Shown here: positions 44,976 through 52,437 of the stretch, piece after piece
How the letters are laid out: the number at the start of each line of letters is the position of its first letter
Position numbering within the stretch: the first letter of the stretch is position 1
Source of the DNA: Mycolicibacterium iranicum
GTDB taxonomy: Bacteria > Actinomycetota > Actinomycetes > Mycobacteriales > Mycobacteriaceae
Assembly: GCF_014190915.1 (NCBI RefSeq)
Contig: NZ_JACHVU010000002.1
Location: forward strand, 643,576-707,575
DNA length: 64,000 bases
Direction of reading: 5' to 3'
The notes under the pieces: model-generated
What the model was told of the DNA's origin: nothing
What the model saw: the letters and a program-made list of their open reading frames with translations, nothing else
The model's database searches: none
Position numbers and translations under genes: made by a program

Positions 44976-45590
44976 GTGAGGCTGCGGATACCGGAGATGT
45001 TGGTGCTGTTCGTCCTGGGTGGGGCTGCCGCGCTGGTCGGCGATCACAGCCACGTCGCAACCGGCACCACGGTGTACTACACGGAGTCCGTGCCGTTCGT
45101 GTGGAGCAGCCCGTTCTGGTTCCCGCTGCTCGTCGGCGGGGCGACGGTGTCGCTGGCCGAGCTACGGCTGCGTCTGCCGGTGCCGCGCACGGGCGTCACC
45201 GCCAGGCAGGCCGTGGCCGGTGTCGCCATCGTCGTCGGCATGTACGTTCTGACGGCGCTGCTGCACGGCACCCCCGTCGTGCCCGCCACGGCGCTGCTGG
45301 TCGTGTGCGCGGTGATCACGTGGTGCGTGCTCGGGGACGGAGCCGGCGCAGTGTGCGGCGCGCTCATCGCGGTGGTGGGCCCGGCAGTGGAGATCGGCCT
45401 GGTCCACAGCGGCGTGTTCGCCTACAACCCGGGGTCCGACGGGCTGTTCGGCGTCGGTCCGTTCCTCGTGCCGTTGTACTTCGCCTTCGGAGTGGTGGTG
45501 GCGCTGCTGGGCGAACTGGCCGCCGCCCGCAGGCCCGTCGAGGAGTCTCCGGTCTGCGACACGGTCAGCCGCGGGACAGATGCCGGCTGA
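44976..45590 (+). CDS. Bacterial Insig (INSIG-domain) membrane protein homologue
   Basis: 204 residues, six hydrophobic segments. Several positions recall eukaryotic Insig sterol sensors: VWSSPFWFPLLVGGATV against the vertebrate SSAWWVPPCCGTASAV, and a C-terminal IGLVHSGVFAYNPG then FLVPLYFAFGVVVALLGEL against LLVYNGVYQYTSPDF and LPCIFFAGGITMGNIG. A mycobacterial Insig (MvINS, from M. vanbaalenii) has a published crystal structure showing a diacylglycerol-filled pocket. The start is GTG 44976, 11 bases past the upstream stop. The 3' end overlaps the acyl-CoA dehydrogenase gene by 26 bp. Its partner in bacteria is unknown because no Scap or HMG-CoA reductase is adjacent. Confidence 0.72.
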   Translation: MRLRIPEMLVLFVLGGAAALVGDHSHVATGTTVYYTESVPFVWSSPFWFPLLVGGATVSLAELRLRLPVPRTGVTARQAVAGVAIVVGMYVLTALLHGTPVVPATALLVVCAVITWCVLGDGAGAVCGALIAVVGPAVEIGLVHSGVFAYNPGSDGLFGVGPFLVPLYFAFGVVVALLGELAAARRPVEESPVCDTVSRGTDAG

Positions 45591-46707
45591 TGACCAGCCG
45601 CTGAATCTGGTTGGTGCCCTCGAAGATCTGCGTGATCTTGGCTTCCCGCATGTACCGCTCCACCCGGTAGTCGCGGGTGTATCCGGCGCCGCCGAGCACC
45701 TGGACGGCGTCGGTGGTCACCTTCATCGCCGCGTCCGTGGCCACGAGTTTGGCGACCGAGGCGTGCCGTGAATAGGGGAGCCCGGCATCCCGGCGGCGCG
45801 CCGCGTCGAGATAGGTGGCCCGCGCGGAATCGACGGCGGCCGCCATGTCGGCGAGCAGGAACGCCAGCCCCTGATGGTCGATGATCTTGCGGCCGAACGT
45901 GGTTCGCTCCTGGCTGTAGTCCACCGCGGCATCGAGTGCGGCCTGCGCGATCCCGACGGCCACAGCCGCGATGCCCAGCCGTCCCGAATCGAGTGCGCTG
46001 AAGGCGATCTGCAGACCCTGGCCCTCGGCGCCGATCCGTCGGTCGGCGTCGAGGAACGCGTCGTCGTAGTGCGCGGCGGTGGTCGGTACGGCGTGCAGGC
46101 CCATCTTCTCCTCGGGCTTGCCGAACGTCAGGCCGTCCAGGTCTTTCGGCACCAGGAAACAGGTGATGCCCTGCGATCCGTCACCGGTGCGGGCGAAGAG
46201 GTTGTAGAAGTCGGCGACACCGCCGTGGGTGATCCACGCCTTGGAGCCGGTGACGCGATAGCCGCCGTCCGACGGGGTCGCCCTGCACGACAACGCCGCG
46301 GCGTCCGACCCGGCCTGGGGTTCCGACAGGCTGTACGCCCCGATCGTGGACCCGCCGAGCATGTCGGGCAGCCAACGCCGGCGTTGCTCGTCGGTACCGA
46401 AGCTCATCAGCGGATGACAGGACAGGCTGTGCACGCTGACCGCCACGGCGACCGCGGCCCAGCGTGCGGCCAGTTCCTCCAGCACCTGCAGGTACACCTC
46501 ATACGGCTGCCCGCCGCCGCCCCACTCCTCGGGATACGGCAGGCTGAGCAGCCCCGCGTCGCCGAGCGTCGCGAAGACCCCGTCGGGGTAGGTCTCGTTC
46601 TTCTCGTGCTGGTCGACGATCGGGTCGAGGACCTTGTCGGCGATCTGGCGCGCGAGTTCCACCAGGTCGCGGGCATCGTCAGTGGGAAGGAGGCGCTCGA
46701 CTGCCAT
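45565..46707 (-). CDS. Acyl-CoA dehydrogenase
   Basis: 380 residues from ATG 46707 (MAVERLLPTDDARDLVELAR); a longer reading to 46770 crosses the operator and has no conserved sequence. FAD and substrate motifs are present: YSLSEPQAGSDAAAL, WITHGGVADFYNLFAR, and the catalytic-base region QIFEGTNQIQRLVISRHL (Glu in FEGT). It introduces a trans-2 double bond into an acyl-CoA. The chain length is unknown. It is divergent from a TetR regulator with tandem operator copies between them, which is typical of a substrate-derepressed catabolic gene. Confidence 0.93.
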   Translation of the reverse strand: MAVERLLPTDDARDLVELARQIADKVLDPIVDQHEKNETYPDGVFATLGDAGLLSLPYPEEWGGGGQPYEVYLQVLEELAARWAAVAVAVSVHSLSCHPLMSFGTDEQRRRWLPDMLGGSTIGAYSLSEPQAGSDAAALSCRATPSDGGYRVTGSKAWITHGGVADFYNLFARTGDGSQGITCFLVPKDLDGLTFGKPEEKMGLHAVPTTAAHYDDAFLDADRRIGAEGQGLQIAFSALDSGRLGIAAVAVGIAQAALDAAVDYSQERTTFGRKIIDHQGLAFLLADMAAAVDSARATYLDAARRRDAGLPYSRHASVAKLVATDAAMKVTTDAVQVLGGAGYTRDYRVERYMREAKITQIFEGTNQIQRLVISRHLSRG

Positions 46708-46714
46708 ACGGCGA

Positions 46715-46754
46715 ACAGTACTACAGGACGGTGTACAGTACTGCTGGGCGGTAC
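46715..46754. promoter_or_regulatory. Tandem 20-bp operator copies between acyl-CoA dehydrogenase and TetR
   Basis: ACAGTACTACAGGACGGTGT (46715-46734) and ACAGTACTGCTGGGCGGTAC (46735-46754) are direct copies sharing ACAGTACT-n-C-n-GG-n-CGGT. Each contains the palindrome AGTACT. The intergenic space is only 56 bp, so the copies must overlap both promoters. They are the likely binding sites of the divergent TetR protein. Confidence 0.6.
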
Positions 46755-46763
46755 GGTGGCCCT

Positions 46764-47339
46764 GTGGCATCCACGGGTTTCGCGACGCGGCGGCGCACCG
46801 AGCTGTTCGATGCGCTGGTCGCGCTGTTCCTGACCCACGGTTTCGCCGACCTGACGCTCGACGAGATCGCCGGTCGGCTGCGGTGCTCGAAGTCGACGCT
46901 CTACACGCTCGCCGGCAGCAAGGAGCAGCTCGTGCAGGCCGCCACCGTGCACTTCTTCCGTGCGGCGACCGCGGCCGTGGAAGCCCGTGTCGCCGCGGTC
47001 ACCGGGCCGCGGGAACGCATCGCGGCCTATCTCGCGGCGGTCGGCGGTGCTCTCGACCCCGCCTCGGACGAGTTCATGGCCGACCTGGACGCGTTCGCCC
47101 CCACGCGCGCGATCTACGAGAAGAACACCCGCATCGCTGCACGGCGGGTGCAGGAGCTGATCGCCGAGGGGGTGGCCACGGGGGAGTTTCGCGACGTGCA
47201 TGCCGCGTTCGCCGCCGACCTGGTCGCCGCGGTGATGGTGCGGATCCAACGGCGGGTGGTTCGTGACAACACCGGCCTCGACGACGCGGCGGCCTACCGT
47301 GAGCTGGCCGCGATCCTGACCGGCGGCATCCCGGCGTAG
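46764..47339 (+). CDS. TetR-family transcriptional regulator
   Basis: 191 residues from GTG 46764. The helix-turn-helix is at about 28-60 (LDEIAGRLRCSKSTLYTLAG), and a ligand-binding domain follows (YEKNTRIAARRVQELIAEGV). A reading from 46731 would run through the operator repeats and is rejected. No ribosome site is seen, so translation is probably leaderless. It most likely represses itself and the acyl-CoA dehydrogenase; an acyl-CoA is the obvious inducer (inference). Confidence 0.87.
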   Translation: MASTGFATRRRTELFDALVALFLTHGFADLTLDEIAGRLRCSKSTLYTLAGSKEQLVQAATVHFFRAATAAVEARVAAVTGPRERIAAYLAAVGGALDPASDEFMADLDAFAPTRAIYEKNTRIAARRVQELIAEGVATGEFRDVHAAFAADLVAAVMVRIQRRVVRDNTGLDDAAAYRELAAILTGGIPA

Positions 47340-47364
47340 TCTTCTGCGGGGACCGTGAACCCCA

Positions 47365-48792
47365 ATGAGAGAGGCTGGCGCACAACGGATGTCGAGTGAC
47401 ATGGACACGCGGGCGGAGGTGCGGGCGGACGCCCGGTTGATCATCTCCCTGCTGGTGGGGTCGGCGTTCGTGATGATCCTCAACGAGACGATCATGAGCG
47501 TCGCCCTGCCCGCGCTCATCACAGATCTCGACATCTCGGCCGCGACGGCGCAGTGGCTGACGAGCGGCTTCCTGCTGACGATGGCGGTCGTCATCCCGAC
47601 CACGGGGTTTCTGCTGCAGCGTTTCACGGCCCGTGCCATCTACCTGACCTCGATGATCCTGTTCTGTTCGGGGACGCTGATCGCCGCGCTCGCGCCCGGG
47701 TTCCCGGCGCTGCTTGCGGGGCGGATCGTGCAGGCGTGCGGCACCGCGGTGATGGTGCCGCTGCTGATGACGACGATCATGCGGTTGGTGCCTGCCGACC
47801 GGCGCGGCCAGACGATGGGGACGATCTCGATCGTGATCGCGGTGGCGCCGGCCGTCGGTCCGACGATGTCGGGGCTGATCCTGGGTGCCCTGGGCTGGCG
47901 GTGGATGTTCTGGATCGTCCTCCCCATCGCGCTGGTGGCCCTCGCTGCAGGCGCTGTGTGGCTGCGGGTGCCCGAGGAGGATACGCGGCCGACGCCGATC
48001 GACGTGCTGTCCGTCCCGCTGTCGGCGCTGGCGTTCGCCGGACTCGTCTTCGGACTGTCGCTGCTGGGCGAGGGCGGCCACAGCCCGGTGTCACCGTGGT
48101 GGGTGCTGGCGGGCGGTGCGCTGGCCATGCTGTTGTTCGGCTGGCGCCAACTGCGGCTGCAGCGGCATGACGGCGCGCTGCTCGACCTGCGACCGTTCGG
48201 ATACCGACGCTTCACGGTCTCTCTGCTGCTGGTCATCCTGGGCTTCATGGCGCTGTTCGGCGCGATCATCATGCTGCCGCTGTATGTGCAGGAGGTGTTG
48301 GGCCGCAGCGCGCTGGTCGCGGGTCTGACGGTGTTCCCGGGTGGCCTCCTCATGGGCCTGGCGGGGCCGTTCATCGGCCGCGCGTACGACCGGCGGGGCC
48401 CGCGGTTGCTCGTCATCCCGGGTGCGGCACTGCTGTGCGCGGCGCTGACGGGGTTCGCGGTCCTGGGCGGTGACTCACCGCTGTGGGAGGTGGTCGCGCT
48501 GCAGACCGTGATGATGCTGGGGCTGGCGCTGATGTTCACCCCGTTGATGACCGACGCTCTCGGCGTGCTCCCCGATCGTCTCTACTCGCACGGCAGCGCC
48601 ATCCTCACGACGCTGCAGCAGGTCGCCGGCGCGGCGGGCACCGCCCTGTTCATCACGACGATGTCTCGCGCGTCCCAGGCGGGCGGCGCTCCGGACCTGC
48701 CGGGGGTGCGCGCGGCCTTCACCGTCGCCGCCGCGTTCAGCGCCGTGGCGCTGATCGCCGCGTTCTTCACCGGCAAACGCGCAGCCGCCTGA
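47365..48792 (+). CDS. MFS drug/metabolite exporter, DHA2 family (14 TM)
   Basis: 475 residues with about 14 transmembrane helices. Motif C-like GPTMSGLILGALGWRWMFWI and the conserved first-helix LNETIMSVALPALITDLDIS identify the EmrB/QacA type. It exports hydrophobic compounds with proton exchange. The start ATG 47365 is accepted, but ATG 47389 or 47401 could also serve, since the first twelve residues are not conserved-looking. It follows the TetR gene by 25 bases and may share its promoter, so TetR could control export as well as beta-oxidation. Confidence 0.9.
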   Translation: MREAGAQRMSSDMDTRAEVRADARLIISLLVGSAFVMILNETIMSVALPALITDLDISAATAQWLTSGFLLTMAVVIPTTGFLLQRFTARAIYLTSMILFCSGTLIAALAPGFPALLAGRIVQACGTAVMVPLLMTTIMRLVPADRRGQTMGTISIVIAVAPAVGPTMSGLILGALGWRWMFWIVLPIALVALAAGAVWLRVPEEDTRPTPIDVLSVPLSALAFAGLVFGLSLLGEGGHSPVSPWWVLAGGALAMLLFGWRQLRLQRHDGALLDLRPFGYRRFTVSLLLVILGFMALFGAIIMLPLYVQEVLGRSALVAGLTVFPGGLLMGLAGPFIGRAYDRRGPRLLVIPGAALLCAALTGFAVLGGDSPLWEVVALQTVMMLGLALMFTPLMTDALGVLPDRLYSHGSAILTTLQQVAGAAGTALFITTMSRASQAGGAPDLPGVRAAFTVAAAFSAVALIAAFFTGKRAAA

Positions 48793-48847
48793 CGAAAACA
48801 TTCGGCACGCACCCGTCCGAGCCGCGGCCAGCAACGAATACATCAAC

Positions 48848-50023
48848 ATGACGGATCGATACGACGTGGCCGTCGCCGGGGGCGGCCCAGCCGGCTCGGC
48901 GGCGGCATGGCAGGCCGTACGCAGCGGGGCGAAGGTGATCCTGCTGGACAAGGCGGAATTTCCGCGGGACAAGCCGTGCGGTGACGGGCTCACCCCGCGT
49001 GCGGTCAGCTACATGCAGAAGATGGGGCTGGCCGACGAGGTCGCCACCTTCCACCGGCTCAACCGGGCGACGATCTTCAGCCCGTCGGAGTGGGAGCTGT
49101 CGTTCCCGAAGCGGCCGGGGATGCCGCGCCACGGCCACGGCATCCGGCGCACGCAGCTGGACACGATGCTGTTGATGAACGCCGCCGCGGCGGGCGTCGA
49201 GGTGCGCCAGGGCGCCGAGGTCGCCGGCGCGACCGTCGACAGTGGCGGCCGGGTCGACGGGGTGCGCCTCAAGAGCGGCGAGCTGATCCGCGCCGACGCG
49301 GTCATCGCCGCCGACGGGACCTACTCCCCGGTGAAGCGATCCCTCAATCTGGAATCCAGGTACAAGGGGTTCTCGGCGATCGCGATCCGCGCCGAGATGA
49401 CGGCCAACCGGCCGGACTCCGACTCGCTGGACATCCACCTCAAGATCTCGCACAAGGGCCGGCAGCTGCCCGGGTACGGCTGGGTGTTCCCCCTCGGCGA
49501 CGGCCGCGTCAACATCGGTGTGGGCTACGTGAACAGCTACAAGCGGTGGCAGGAGATCAACGCCAGCCATCTGCTCGGCGAGTTCATGGCCGGCCTGCCC
49601 CGGGACTGGGAGCTGCCGTCGGTCGCCGAACTGCACCTGTCGAAAGCCCTGCAGGCCTGGCGACTGCCGATGGGGTTCACGGCGTGGCCGCCCTGGCGCC
49701 CCGGGGTGATGTTCGCCGGTGACGCGCTCGGCGCCGCCAGGCCGGTGTCGGGGGCCGGCATCTCCAAGGCGCTGCAGTCGGGCCTGGCCGCCGGGGAATG
49801 CGCGGTGGCCGCATTGACCAACGGCGGACCGGACGACTTCACGAATTACCAGCAGCAGGTCGAGGGGATCTGGGGCAAGGAGTACCGCAGGGGCCGGATG
49901 TTCCATCGGCTCGTGGGAGTGCCGGCGGTCACCACCGCGGGGCTCAAAGTCCTCGACAACCTGAGCGACCCGAAACTGCGTGCCCGCCTTCTGTTCTGGG
50001 AAGACACGCTCTCGGGCAGCTAG
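48848..50023 (+). CDS. Geranylgeranyl-reductase-family FAD oxidoreductase
   Basis: 391 residues. FAD-binding GGGPAGSAAAW at the N-terminus, the family signature DKPCGDGLTPRAVSYMQKMG, and the second FAD motif FAGDALGAARPVSGAGISKA. Enzymes of this family reduce prenyl chains or hydroxylate aromatic compounds; in mycobacteria a menaquinone-prenyl reductase (MenJ) belongs to it. This protein may act on an isoprenoid chain, but I cannot assign MenJ with certainty. It stands alone after the MFS gene and ends with a 4-bp overlap with the convergent PPOX gene. Confidence 0.85.
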   Translation: MTDRYDVAVAGGGPAGSAAAWQAVRSGAKVILLDKAEFPRDKPCGDGLTPRAVSYMQKMGLADEVATFHRLNRATIFSPSEWELSFPKRPGMPRHGHGIRRTQLDTMLLMNAAAAGVEVRQGAEVAGATVDSGGRVDGVRLKSGELIRADAVIAADGTYSPVKRSLNLESRYKGFSAIAIRAEMTANRPDSDSLDIHLKISHKGRQLPGYGWVFPLGDGRVNIGVGYVNSYKRWQEINASHLLGEFMAGLPRDWELPSVAELHLSKALQAWRLPMGFTAWPPWRPGVMFAGDALGAARPVSGAGISKALQSGLAAGECAVAALTNGGPDDFTNYQQQVEGIWGKEYRRGRMFHRLVGVPAVTTAGLKVLDNLSDPKLRARLLFWEDTLSGS

Positions 50024-50451
50024 TCGGCGAGATCGAACGCCGCGACCACCTTGGTCGGTGTGAGTCTCACTACCAACTCGCCGGGCACGCCGTTACGGCG
50101 GCCGAACTCCTCGGCACGGTCCGGGCCCATGTAGCGGCCGCCGATGCGCGTGGCGGTCTCGACCAGTTCGTCGGGATCCTCGCCCAGGGTCACCGTGCCC
50201 TGGATCTGGACGAACGAGAACGGTGGGCGTTCGTCGTCGACGCACACCACCACCCGTGGATCCCGGGCGAACGCGCGTCCCTTGGCGGTGTCCTTCCCGG
50301 TGTTGAACACGAGCTGCTGCCCGTCGACGACGAACCACACCGGCGCGACCAGCGGCCTGCCGTCGGAGGCGACGTAGCCGAGCTTGGCGGTGCGGGTGCC
50401 CGCGGTGAGGAAGGCGAGGACGTCATCCCCGAGTGGTGCCCGGTCGGTCAT
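50020..50451 (-). CDS. PPOX-class (F420-type) oxidoreductase
   Basis: 143 residues with the split-barrel flavin/F420-binding fold (RTAKLGYVASDGRPLVAPVW, FVQIQGTVTLGEDPDELVET). Mycobacterial members mostly use coenzyme F420 to reduce quinones or other substrates. The ATG overlaps the stop of the LLM-class gene upstream by 4 bases, so the pair is co-translated; both are F420-family proteins. Substrate unknown. The 3' end overlaps the convergent flavoprotein gene by 4 bp. Confidence 0.85.
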   Translation of the reverse strand: MTDRAPLGDDVLAFLTAGTRTAKLGYVASDGRPLVAPVWFVVDGQQLVFNTGKDTAKGRAFARDPRVVVCVDDERPPFSFVQIQGTVTLGEDPDELVETATRIGGRYMGPDRAEEFGRRNGVPGELVVRLTPTKVVAAFDLAD

Positions 50452-51485
50452 ACCAGCGACTGTAATTGCTCCACGAACGTCACGGTCTCGCGTCGGTCAC
50501 CGGAGAGCGGATGCACCAGCATCGTCGTCACGCCCGCCTCGGCGAACGCAGCGAGCCGCTCCTCGACGAAGCCACGCGGGCCCACCAGCGACACCTGGCG
50601 CACCAGTTCGTCGGGCACCGCGTCGATCGCCTCGGCCTTCTTGCCGGCCAGGTACAGGTCCTGGATGTGGTCGGCGACCTCGCCGAACCCGTAGCGGGTC
50701 GCGAGGTTGTGGTAGAAATTGCGGCCCCGAGCGCCCATCCCGCCGATGTAGAGCGCCAATTGTGGCTTCGCCCAGGCCAATCGATCCTCGACATCGTCGC
50801 CGATCGCGAGGCTGGCGCTCACCATGACGTCCAGCGGGCCCAGCGCGGGATCGCGACGCGAGGCACCCGCCCGCAACGCCTCACCCCACACCTCGTCGGC
50901 CTTCTCTGGAAAGAAGAACACCGGCTGCCAGCCCTCGGCGATCTCGGCCGTGAGTTCCACGTTCTTGGGGCCCAGCGCCGCAATGGTGATCGGGATGTTC
51001 TCGCGCACAGGGTGATTGATCAGTTTGAGCGGCTTGCCCAGCCCGGTGCCGCGGTCGGCCGGTAGCGGGAGCTGATAGTGCTTGCCCTCGTAGCTCAACC
51101 GCTCGCGGCGCCAGACCTGCCGGCAGATCTCGACGACCTCACGGGTGCGTCCGAGTGGGGCGTCGAACGGCACGCCGTGGAAGCCCTCCACCACCTGCGG
51201 GCCCGACGTGCCCAGGCCGAGCCGGAACCGGCCGTCCGAGACGTAGTCGACGCCCGCGGCGGTCATCGCCATCAGCGCCGGGGTGCGGGTGTAGATCGGC
51301 ACCACACCGGTTCCGAGTTCGATCCGGGAGGTCCGGGCCGCCAGGAAGCCCAACTGGCTGATCGCGTCGTAGGAGTAGGCCTCGGCGACCAGTGCGATGT
51401 CGACGCCGAGCTTCTCGCACTCGACCACCTCGTCGACCGCTTCGAGGAACCCGCCGGCGTAGCTGAGGAATATGCCCGTGCGCAT
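50448..51485 (-). CDS. LLM-class F420-dependent oxidoreductase
   Basis: 345 residues from ATG 51485 (MRTGIFLSYAGGFLEAVDEV); GTG 51494 or a start at 51515 would add up to 10 residues. The luciferase-like TIM barrel shows ELGTGVVPIYTRTPALMAMT and LGLGTSGPQVVEGFHGVPFD, the usual F420/flavin pocket strands. The substrate is unknown. A perfect 12-bp palindrome lies 27 bp upstream. It is in operon with the PPOX-class gene. Confidence 0.9.
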   Translation of the reverse strand: MRTGIFLSYAGGFLEAVDEVVECEKLGVDIALVAEAYSYDAISQLGFLAARTSRIELGTGVVPIYTRTPALMAMTAAGVDYVSDGRFRLGLGTSGPQVVEGFHGVPFDAPLGRTREVVEICRQVWRRERLSYEGKHYQLPLPADRGTGLGKPLKLINHPVRENIPITIAALGPKNVELTAEIAEGWQPVFFFPEKADEVWGEALRAGASRRDPALGPLDVMVSASLAIGDDVEDRLAWAKPQLALYIGGMGARGRNFYHNLATRYGFGEVADHIQDLYLAGKKAEAIDAVPDELVRQVSLVGPRGFVEERLAAFAEAGVTTMLVHPLSGDRRETVTFVEQLQSLV

Positions 51486-51511
51486 CGAGGTCACCGCACA
51501 GGTATACACCC

Positions 51512-51523
51512 CCAACCGGTTGG
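51512..51523. promoter_or_regulatory. Palindromic operator-like site upstream of the F420 pair
   Basis: CCAACCGGTTGG, a perfect 12-bp palindrome, extended with one gap to CCCAACCGGTTGGTTGGG. It lies 27 bp before the LLM-class start, in the 50-bp gap after the hydrolase-like gene. It resembles TetR-type operators built on AACCGGTT. No regulator gene is adjacent, so the cognate protein is elsewhere. Confidence 0.4.
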
Positions 51524-51535
51524 TTGGGAACCCGG

Positions 51536-52381
51536 TTACGGTTTGAGGAGCGCGACGACCTTGTTCTCCAGCTCGACCGGATCATCGGCGAACGGATCCA
51601 TGACCTGCGTCTTGGGCAGTTCGGCCTCGGCATCGGCGAACACCTTGTACGTCTTGTCGCCCGCCAGCAGGTGCAGCAGATAACCCGTCATCAACGCGCG
51701 GACGATCTTCTGCGTGCTCTTGTCGGCGCCGGGCAGGCCCACCACCTTGGCCAGGGTGCGCCCCTCGACGAGCCCACCCGACTTGGTCTTGGACGTCGCG
51801 CGCAAGGTCGCCGGCTTCCACGCCCGGGCCAGCTCCACCGCGTTGGACCGCAGCGTCATGGGATCCCCGGGGTCGGTCAGGATCAGGCCGGGCACGGTCA
51901 GCCCCGATGCGGGCTCCTCGGCGGCCGGGCTGGAGGTCGTCGGATACGCCGCGACCACCGCTTTGGGCTTGACCGGCAGCCCGGCGGCGGCGAACACGGT
52001 GGCCGACGCCCCGAACCCGTGCCCGACCAGACCCAGCTTGTCGGGGTGCACGCTGATGTCGCCCGTGCCGAGGCGGACGCCGGCCACGATGTCGAGCGTC
52101 GTGCCCAGGTCATAGGCCAGGTTGAGCACCGACGGCGCGAGACCGGTCTCGGTGTTCGGCGCGGCCGCCACGATTCCCCAGGACGCGAGGTGCTCGAGTG
52201 TCCCGTGGTAGCGGAACGCAGATGTGATCCAATCGTGCGCGAAGGCCACAGCGGGCAGATTCTTGCCCTCCGCCGGCGTGTAGACCACCCCCGGCTGACC
52301 GGCAAAGGCCAGGTCACCGCGCAGAACTCGGTGAGGTCCGCGACGAGTCAACGCGGCAAAGAGTTTCTTCGTGCTGGCCAC
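51536..52381 (-). CDS. Alpha/beta-hydrolase-fold protein lacking the nucleophile serine
   Basis: 281 residues from GTG 52381 (VASTKKLFAAL). The fold resembles dienelactone hydrolase/cutinase-like enzymes (VAFAHDWITSAFRYHGTLEH, ILTDPGDPMTLRSN), but the nucleophile elbow, normally GHSxG, reads LVGHGFGASATV, with Gly in place of Ser. Hydrolysis by the usual mechanism is therefore unlikely; it may be a binding or scaffold protein. No signal peptide is obvious. The gene is divergent from glmS (56 bp between starts) and lies 50 bp before the F420 pair on the same strand. I do not know a function. Confidence 0.75.
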   Translation of the reverse strand: MASTKKLFAALTRRGPHRVLRGDLAFAGQPGVVYTPAEGKNLPAVAFAHDWITSAFRYHGTLEHLASWGIVAAAPNTETGLAPSVLNLAYDLGTTLDIVAGVRLGTGDISVHPDKLGLVGHGFGASATVFAAAGLPVKPKAVVAAYPTTSSPAAEEPASGLTVPGLILTDPGDPMTLRSNAVELARAWKPATLRATSKTKSGGLVEGRTLAKVVGLPGADKSTQKIVRALMTGYLLHLLAGDKTYKVFADAEAELPKTQVMDPFADDPVELENKVVALLKP

Positions 52382-52437
52382 CTGATGACCGTAGCCCAAC
52401 CGTGTCCAGGGCGTCTTCTGCCGTACCCTGAATGGCT

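Noticed and set aside
52382..52437. Possible glmS ribozyme
   Set aside because: The glmS upstream space is 56 bp and the ribozyme is a Firmicutes feature; no matching fold is seen.
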